A DNA stretch of 36,978 bases from Rhodospirillaceae bacterium. Lineage in GTDB: Bacteria; Pseudomonadota; Alphaproteobacteria; SHVZ01. Made by a program: the position numbers and the translations under genes. Within the stretch, counting starts at the first letter, position 1. The number at the start of each line of letters is the position of its first letter. Below are positions 32,534 to 36,978 of the stretch, in pieces. The notes below the pieces were generated by a model. The model did not search any database. It saw nothing but the letters and a program-made list of their open reading frames with translations, and was not told the origin of the DNA. The DNA is taken from contig JAEULB010000172.1 in the NCBI GenBank assembly GCA_016792585.1, forward strand, positions 1 through 36,978, given 5' to 3'.

Positions 32534-33357
32534 TGCTCAAGCCCTGGCAGGCGGCGATGTATCAGGCGATCCTCGCCATGACGACGCTGCTGATGCTCTA
32601 TCCGGTGCTGGTGATGGTGCTGTCGGCGTTCAAGACGACCGGTGAGATCTACAACTCGCCCTTCGCGCTGCCGGAGGTCTGGAGCCTCGCCAACCTGGGC
32701 ACGATCTGGCGCGAGACCCGGTTCCTGGCCTACCTCGGCAACTCGGTCCTGGTGACGGTCACCTCGATCGCGGTGATGCTGACGGCCGGTACGCTCGCCG
32801 CTTATGCGCTCGCCCGCTACGCCTTCCGCGGCAACGAGGCGGTCTATCTCTTCTTCCTCGCAGGGTTGATGGTGCCGCTGAAGCTCGCGATCATCCCGCT
32901 GTTCATCGAGCTCAAGTCCCTCAACCTGATCGACAGCCGGCTGGGACTCGTCCTGGTCTATGCCGCGATGGGCCTGCCCTCGACCGTTTTCATCATGACC
33001 GGGTTCCTGAAGACGATTCCCGCCGAACTCGAGGAGGCCGCCCGGATCGACGGCGCCAGCGAAGCCAGGATCCTCGGGCGGATCATGATCCCGCTCTCCC
33101 GCCCTGCCCTGGTCATCGCCGGCATTCACAACGCGGTGCCCATCTGGAACGACTTCTTCTTCCCGCTTGTTCTGATCCAGTCGGATCATGCCAAGACGCT
33201 GCCGCAGGGGTTGACCGTGTTCATGGGTGAGTACTCCACCGACTGGGGCGTGCTGTTCGCCGGGCTGACCCTTTCGGCCCTGCCGCTAACGCTGGTCTAC
33301 ATCGCCCTTTCCCGCCAGTTCATCGCCGGCCTGACCTCGGGCGCGGTCAAGGGATGA
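32533..33357 (+). CDS. ABC sugar transporter permease 2 (MalG/UgpE type)
   Basis: A 274-residue permease with six helices (first MYQAILAMTTLLMLYPVLVM). The EAA loop is EEAARIDGASEARILGRIMI. The ATG at 32533 overlaps the stop of permease 1 by one base (TGATG), and its stop overlaps nanE by ATGA, so translation is coupled along the operon. No ATPase gene follows; sugar ABC systems of this class can share an MsmK/UgpC-type ATPase encoded elsewhere. Confidence 0.93.
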   Translation: MLKPWQAAMYQAILAMTTLLMLYPVLVMVLSAFKTTGEIYNSPFALPEVWSLANLGTIWRETRFLAYLGNSVLVTVTSIAVMLTAGTLAAYALARYAFRGNEAVYLFFLAGLMVPLKLAIIPLFIELKSLNLIDSRLGLVLVYAAMGLPSTVFIMTGFLKTIPAELEEAARIDGASEARILGRIMIPLSRPALVIAGIHNAVPIWNDFFFPLVLIQSDHAKTLPQGLTVFMGEYSTDWGVLFAGLTLSALPLTLVYIALSRQFIAGLTSGAVKG

Positions 33358-34031
33358 ACCTCCCCTTCCCGACCCCGGCGCTGGTGGTCTCCTGCCAGGC
33401 GCGCGCCGACAACCCGCTGCATGGCGAGGCCTTCATGGCGGCGATGGCCAGGGCCGCCGAGGCGGGCGGCGCCAAAGCGATCCGCGCCAATGGCCCTGAG
33501 AACGTCCGCGCGATCCGGGCCGCCACCCGGCTCCCGATCATCGGCATCAACAAGATCTACGACGACCACCCGGTCGCGATCACCCCGAGCCTGGAGGCCG
33601 CCCGCGCCGTCGCCGAGGCGGGTGCCGACATGATCGCCATCGACGCGACGTCGCGGCCGCGCGCCGGCGAGCCCGTCGCCGACCTGATCCGTTGCATCCA
33701 CGCCGATCTCAAGAAGCCGGTTCTGGCCGATGTCGACACGCTGGAGACGGCGATGGCGGCGCTCGGCCATGGCGCCGATGCGATCGCGACGACGCTGGCG
33801 GGATATACCGAGTCGCGGGCGCGCTCGCCCGGGCCCGACCTCGACCTGCTCCGCCAGATCATCGAACACGTCCGCGTGCCGGTCGTCGCCGAGGGGCGCT
33901 TCTGGGCGCCCGAAGAGGTCGCCCGCGCCTTCGAACTCGGCGCCGCCGCCGTGGTGATCGGCACGGCCGTCACCAACCCGCGCGAGATCACCCGCCGCTT
34001 CGCCGCAGCTGTGCCAGGCAACGGCCGCTGA
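33354..34031 (+). CDS. nanE: N-acylglucosamine-6-phosphate 2-epimerase
   Basis: A 225-residue TIM-barrel epimerase converting N-acetylmannosamine-6-phosphate to N-acetylglucosamine-6-phosphate. Family segments are LVVSCQARADNPLH, GAKAIRANGPENVRAIR, IGINKIYDDHPVAITPSL, MIAIDATSRPRAG, LADVDTLETAMAAL and VVAEGRFWAPEEVARAFELGA, with the terminal VVIGTAVTNPREITRRFA. The start overlaps the permease stop by 4 bases. With the ABC system before and the sugar kinase after, it completes uptake, phosphorylation and epimerisation; nagA and nagB are not in the window. Confidence 0.93.
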   Translation: MNLPFPTPALVVSCQARADNPLHGEAFMAAMARAAEAGGAKAIRANGPENVRAIRAATRLPIIGINKIYDDHPVAITPSLEAARAVAEAGADMIAIDATSRPRAGEPVADLIRCIHADLKKPVLADVDTLETAMAALGHGADAIATTLAGYTESRARSPGPDLDLLRQIIEHVRVPVVAEGRFWAPEEVARAFELGAAAVVIGTAVTNPREITRRFAAAVPGNGR

Positions 34032-34044
34032 TAAGCTGGGCCGC

Positions 34045-34944
34045 ATGATCGGATTGGGTCTCGATGGCGGCGGTACCGGCGCCCGCTGGCGTCTCGCCGA
34101 CGCGAGCGGGCGGATCCTCGGCGAGGGAACGCTCGGTCCCTTGACCGGGCACATCTTCGAGCCGGCGTCGCGCGCGGCAGCACAGCAGACCATCGCGGCG
34201 CTGCTGGCCGACGTCCAGGCAATCGGCAAACCCGTCCGCATCTGCGCGGGAATCACCGGGCTTTCGACCGGATCAGAGACCGCCCAGCTCATGGCGAGCT
34301 GGCTCACCGATGCCTTCCGGCTCGCGCCCGAGGCGGTCCAGGTGGTCGACGACATGCGCATCGCCTACCGCTCGGCCTTCCAGCCCGGCGAGGGCATCCT
34401 CGTCTATGCCGGCACCGGCTCCGTCGCCTTCCATCTCTCCCAGGACGGCAAGGCCGACCGCGCCGGCGGCCATGGCTACCTGATCGACGACGCCGGCGGC
34501 GGCTACTGGATCGGCCGTCAGGCGCTGGCGGCCCTTGTCCGCGCCCAGGACGAAGGACGCGATCCCGGCGTACTCGGCCAGGCGATCGGCGACGCCATCG
34601 GCGGCCTCGACTGGGAACAGATCCGCCGCCACGTCTATGGCGGCGGGCGGGCCGCGGTCGCAGCCCTGGTCCCGGCGGTCGCCAAGGCGGCCGCCCGCGA
34701 CGACGAGGTCGCGACCACGATCCTGAGCTCGGCCGGCGAGGAGCTGGCAAGGCTCGCCCGCGTGCTGCTCGCGCGCCTCGGGCGCGAACAGCCGGTGGCG
34801 CTGGCCGGCGGCGCATCGCGCGCGAGCCCGCTGATCTTCTCGCATTTCCGCGCCTCGCTGCCGCGCGATGCCGTGCTCCGACAGGTGACGCAGCCACCGG
34901 TCGAGGTCGCCGCCCGCCTCGCCGCCGAGGGGCTGGCGGCTTGA
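34045..34944 (+). CDS. BadF/BadG-type sugar kinase, N-acetylglucosamine/N-acetylmannosamine kinase-like
   Basis: A 299-residue ASKHA-fold kinase of the BadF/BadG/BcrA/BcrD group, which includes eukaryotic-type N-acetylglucosamine kinases. The phosphate-1 motif LGLDGGGTGARW lies at 3-14, VVDDMRIAYRSAF and ILVYAGTGSVAF are the middle motifs, and DDAGGGYWIGRQAL closes the active site. VALAGGASRASPL is the adenosine motif. It lies 13 bp after nanE. Its likely substrate is the free amino sugar imported by the preceding ABC system, giving the 6-phosphate for NanE; the exact sugar (ManNAc, GlcNAc, anhydro-MurNAc) cannot be settled from sequence. Confidence 0.85.
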   Translation: MIGLGLDGGGTGARWRLADASGRILGEGTLGPLTGHIFEPASRAAAQQTIAALLADVQAIGKPVRICAGITGLSTGSETAQLMASWLTDAFRLAPEAVQVVDDMRIAYRSAFQPGEGILVYAGTGSVAFHLSQDGKADRAGGHGYLIDDAGGGYWIGRQALAALVRAQDEGRDPGVLGQAIGDAIGGLDWEQIRRHVYGGGRAAVAALVPAVAKAAARDDEVATTILSSAGEELARLARVLLARLGREQPVALAGGASRASPLIFSHFRASLPRDAVLRQVTQPPVEVAARLAAEGLAA

Positions 34945-34954
34945 GGCTGCGGCC

Positions 34955-35320
34955 GTGACCTTCCTCAAGTCGTTCTTCGCCGGAATCATCGTCCTCGCCG
35001 TCGCCATGTTCGCGAAGTCGATGCTGATCCGCGCGCTTCAGTTGAATGCTGCGCCCGCGAATGCGCCGCCGCCTGCGGGCCCCCGCGCCTTGCCGGCCGG
35101 CAACCCGACAGCGATGCCGCGTTTCGATCCGCGCCTCTCGCCGCCGCCTCGCAAGGACGAGCCAGAGGACATGCTGGACGCGGTGATCAACGTCCGGCGC
35201 GTCGAGGGGAAGATCAACGCCGCCTCGACCAAGCGGCTGGCGGAATTGCTGCAACGCCACCCCGACCTCGCCGCCCAGGCGATGCGGCGTTGGCTGGCTC
35301 AAGGGAACGACTCTCGTTAA
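34955..35320 (+). CDS. Small membrane-anchored protein with a FliF-C-terminus-like tail
   Basis: A 121-residue protein. One N-terminal TM helix (about 4-28: LKSFFAGIIVLAVAMFAKSM) is followed by a Pro/Ala-rich linker (33-65) and a charged C-terminal segment (DEPEDMLDAVINVRRVEGKI, then NAASTKRLAELLQRHPDLAA and QAMRRWLAQG). That last part resembles the C-terminal tail of flagellar MS-ring protein FliF that binds FliG (V-x-G-x-x-x-x-S/A-x-K...hPxxAxxxxRxWL). No flagellar gene is in the window. The GTG start at 34955 comes 10 bp after the kinase stop. Function unknown; the FliF likeness is by eye. Confidence 0.75.
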   Translation: MTFLKSFFAGIIVLAVAMFAKSMLIRALQLNAAPANAPPPAGPRALPAGNPTAMPRFDPRLSPPPRKDEPEDMLDAVINVRRVEGKINAASTKRLAELLQRHPDLAAQAMRRWLAQGNDSR

Positions 35321-35332
35321 GGTGCGCGCCCG

Positions 35333-35746
35333 ATGCTAGGCAAGAAGAAGAAATCGCCCGAAGAGCAGGCGAAGGAGATCGTCGAGCGCCTCCGCGAGGC
35401 GATCGAGAATCCCGACAAGGAGAAGCTCGAGATCGGCCAGACCGGCATGTATCTCAGCGACTGGCAGAAGCTCGCCCGCGACGAGATCGCCTCCGCCATC
35501 CGCCAGACCCAGATGACGACCTCGATCAAGGAGTCGATGAAGGCCTCCCGGATCGCCAAGCAGATGGTCCGGGCCGGCTTCATGATCCTGTCCTCGACCT
35601 TCGCCTTCCTGGCGTTCTGGGGCGGCATCGCCATCGTCGGCGCTCAGTACGGATGGACCTGGGGAGCGCTTGCCGCGGTGTCCGCCGCCGGCCTCGCCGT
35701 GACCTTCATCATCCTCGGCGTGACCCTCAAGGACCAGGACGCATGA
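35333..35746 (+). CDS. Small membrane protein of unknown function
   Basis: A 137-residue protein with a highly charged N-terminal half (MLGKKKKSPEEQAKEIVERL..., probable amphipathic coiled helix to about 75) and two TM helices (about 79-103 and 109-131; SSTFAFLAFWGGIAIVG and LAAVSAAGLAVTFIILGVTL). It looks like a small membrane-organising or phage-shock-type accessory protein, but I do not recognise the family. It starts 12 bp after the preceding gene, and its stop overlaps the P1 peptidase start by ATGA, so the three genes are probably one operon. Confidence 0.8.
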   Translation: MLGKKKKSPEEQAKEIVERLREAIENPDKEKLEIGQTGMYLSDWQKLARDEIASAIRQTQMTTSIKESMKASRIAKQMVRAGFMILSSTFAFLAFWGGIAIVGAQYGWTWGALAAVSAAGLAVTFIILGVTLKDQDA

Positions 35747-36744
35747 GCCGCCTGAAGCCCGGCCCCCGCAACCTGATCACCGATGTCGACGGCATCCGCG
35801 TCGGCAACGCGGTCGACGCCAAGGCATGGAGCGGCTCGACCGTCGTGGTCCCGGACGAGCGTGCGGTCGCCGCCGCCGAGGTCCGTGGCGGCGCCCCCGG
35901 CACCCGCGACATCAACGCGCTCGATCCCTCCTGCCGGGTCGACGCGGTGGACGCGATCGTGCTCTCCGGCGGATCGATGTTCGGCATCGACGCGGCGGCG
36001 GGTGCCACCAACGTGCTGGCGGCGATGGGACGGGGATACAAGATCAACACCGCGGTGGTTCCGATCGTGCCCGCCGCGATCCTGTTCGACCTGATCAACG
36101 GCGGCGACAAGTCCTGGGGCGAGGATCCGCCCTATCGCCGGCTCGGCGCCGAGGCGACGCGCTCGATCGGGCTCGACTTCCCGCTCGGCAATGTAGGCGC
36201 CGGTCTCGGTGCCAAGGCCGGCAAGCTCAAGGGCGGCCTGGGCTCGGCCTCGCTGGTCTCGCCGGACGGCGTTCAGGTCGGTGCGCTGGTCGCGGTGAAC
36301 TCCTGGGGCGAGACGGTCATGCCGGGATCGCGCCACTTCTGGGCCTGGGCCTTCGAGCAGGACGGGGAGTTCGGCGGCCTCGGCGCGCCGGCGCTGACCG
36401 GCTCACTGGATCTTGAAATGCCGCATCCGCCGCTGCCGCCCTCGCCGGCCGCGAACACCACGATCGCGATCGTCGCGACCAACGTGAAACTCGACAAGGG
36501 CGAGGCCCGGCGCATGGCGCTCATGGCCGATGATGGCCTGGCCCGTGCGATAAGGCCCGTCCACACGCCGGCCGACGGCGATACGGTATTCGCGCTGTCG
36601 ACCGGCAAAGTCCCCCTCGCCGACCTGCCGATGCTGACCCTGGTCGGGCACATGGCGGCCGACTGCCTCTCCCGCGCCGTCGCTCGTGCCGTCTACCACG
36701 CCGAGACGCTGGGTCGTTTTCCGGGCTGGAAGAGCCTGAGATAG
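35743..36744 (+). CDS. P1-family peptidase (DmpA/L-aminopeptidase-D-esterase, S58)
   Basis: A 333-residue Ntn-hydrolase-type peptidase. The early segment ITDVDGIRVGNA, VRGGAPGTRDINALDP, VDAIVLSGGSMFGIDAAAG and VGAGLGAKAGKLKGGLGSAS are family hallmarks. Self-cleavage is expected between Asn238 and Thr239 in AANTTIAIVATN, freeing Thr239 as the catalytic nucleophile. These enzymes release N-terminal residues from small peptides, D-amino amides or beta-peptides. ATG 35743 overlaps the previous stop by 4 bases. A peptide-type ABC binding protein gene begins 82 bp downstream, which would fit a peptide-scavenging role; that is inference. Confidence 0.9.
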   Translation: MSRLKPGPRNLITDVDGIRVGNAVDAKAWSGSTVVVPDERAVAAAEVRGGAPGTRDINALDPSCRVDAVDAIVLSGGSMFGIDAAAGATNVLAAMGRGYKINTAVVPIVPAAILFDLINGGDKSWGEDPPYRRLGAEATRSIGLDFPLGNVGAGLGAKAGKLKGGLGSASLVSPDGVQVGALVAVNSWGETVMPGSRHFWAWAFEQDGEFGGLGAPALTGSLDLEMPHPPLPPSPAANTTIAIVATNVKLDKGEARRMALMADDGLARAIRPVHTPADGDTVFALSTGKVPLADLPMLTLVGHMAADCLSRAVARAVYHAETLGRFPGWKSLR

Positions 36745-36768
36745 CGCCCTCCCCCTTGCCTGAGGGCG
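36745..36768 (+). terminator. Possible stem-loop after the P1 peptidase gene
   Basis: CGCCCTC (36745-36751) can pair with GAGGGCG (36762-36768) around a 10-base loop just after the stop codon. There is no T-tract, so it may be an attenuator or a weak terminator. Confidence 0.3.
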
Positions 36769-36826
36769 GCCGATGGGCGAGCATTTGCTCGTATCCTCGG
36801 CGCCTCTCGGGAAGGAAGAAGATCAG

Positions 36827-36978
36827 ATGCGCAAGCCCTCGCTGTTCGCGGCCGCGTTCGCGTCCGCCATGCTCGCCGCCGCCGGCGCGCACGCCCAGAA
36901 GGACTCGATCACGCTCAGCATGGCGCTCGAGCCGCCGCATCTCGATCCGGTCCTGAGCCCGGCCGCGGCGATCAAGGA
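36827..36978 (+). CDS. ABC transporter peptide-type substrate-binding protein (3' truncated)
   Basis: The first 50 residues of an exported protein cut by the right edge of the window. The signal peptide (MRKPSLFAAAFASAMLAAAG, cleavage after AHA at about 23) is followed by QKDSITLSMALEPPHLDPVL, the typical start of SBP_bac_5 proteins for di/oligopeptides and related solutes. A purine-rich GGAAGGAAGAAG ribosome site precedes the ATG. It lies 82 bp after the P1-peptidase gene on the same strand. The ligand cannot be inferred further. Confidence 0.85.
   Translation, partial: MRKPSLFAAAFASAMLAAAGAHAQKDSITLSMALEPPHLDPVLSPAAAIK

Overview
The window is a dense, GC-rich (roughly two-thirds G+C) stretch of bacterial chromosome with very short intergenic gaps and many stop/start overlaps. 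The extensin-like lipoprotein, the HTH-citrate synthase fusion paired with a second citrate synthase, FdhD/MoaA and the overall codon use all point to an alphaproteobacterium of the Rhodospirillales/Hyphomicrobiales kind. This is inferred from gene content, not from a marker gene. No rRNA, tRNA, CRISPR array, insertion sequence or phage gene was found.

Region 1 (1-7.8 kb, metals and cofactors). A 5'-truncated FecE-type ABC ATPase converges on an SDR plus malate/lactate-dehydrogenase-like pair. Next comes an MbnP/MbnH pair: a periplasmic copper-binding-type protein and its di-haem c-type partner, with overlapping stop and start. A broken GNAT acetyltransferase follows, then folE (GTP cyclohydrolase I), then a btuB-type TonB receptor preceded by a clear cobalamin riboswitch.

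Region 2 (7.8-12.5 kb). A leftward GntR(YtrA)-slipin-small membrane protein operon shares a palindromic AT-rich control region with a rightward FAD amine/amino-acid oxidase. An extensin-like lipoprotein, a CPBP membrane protease and an OsmC protein follow.

Region 3 (12.5-22.5 kb, central carbon). A citrate synthase is transcribed away from a second citrate synthase that carries an N-terminal DNA-binding domain. Then come a DapA-superfamily lyase, an orphan four-PAS histidine kinase, a KDPGal aldolase, an AhpD-like protein, an MlrC-type M81 protein and a glycosyltransferase-like protein.

Region 4 (22.7-26.2 kb). Two tandemly duplicated OmpA lipoproteins, each ending in the same terminator stem, are followed by a secreted protein of unknown function and a ComB-like protein.

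Region 5 (26.2-30.2 kb). FdhD diverges from moaA; moaA is translationally coupled to NAD kinase, and cfa follows.

Region 6 (30.2-37 kb). An ABC sugar-uptake operon (binding protein and two permeases, no ATPase) runs into nanE and an N-acetylhexosamine-type kinase, suggesting N-acetylmannosamine or related amino-sugar use. A GC-rich double-hairpin repeat sits between the binding protein and the first permease. Downstream are two small membrane proteins, a P1-family peptidase and the start of a peptide-type ABC binding protein.

Most worth a second look: the citrate synthase pair (one fused to an HTH, the other with Glu at the usual catalytic Asp), the MbnP/MbnH pair with a His-rich loop, the duplicated OmpA lipoproteins with an unrecognised N-terminal domain, the shared GntR/oxidase palindrome, and a small protein whose tail resembles the FliF C-terminus.
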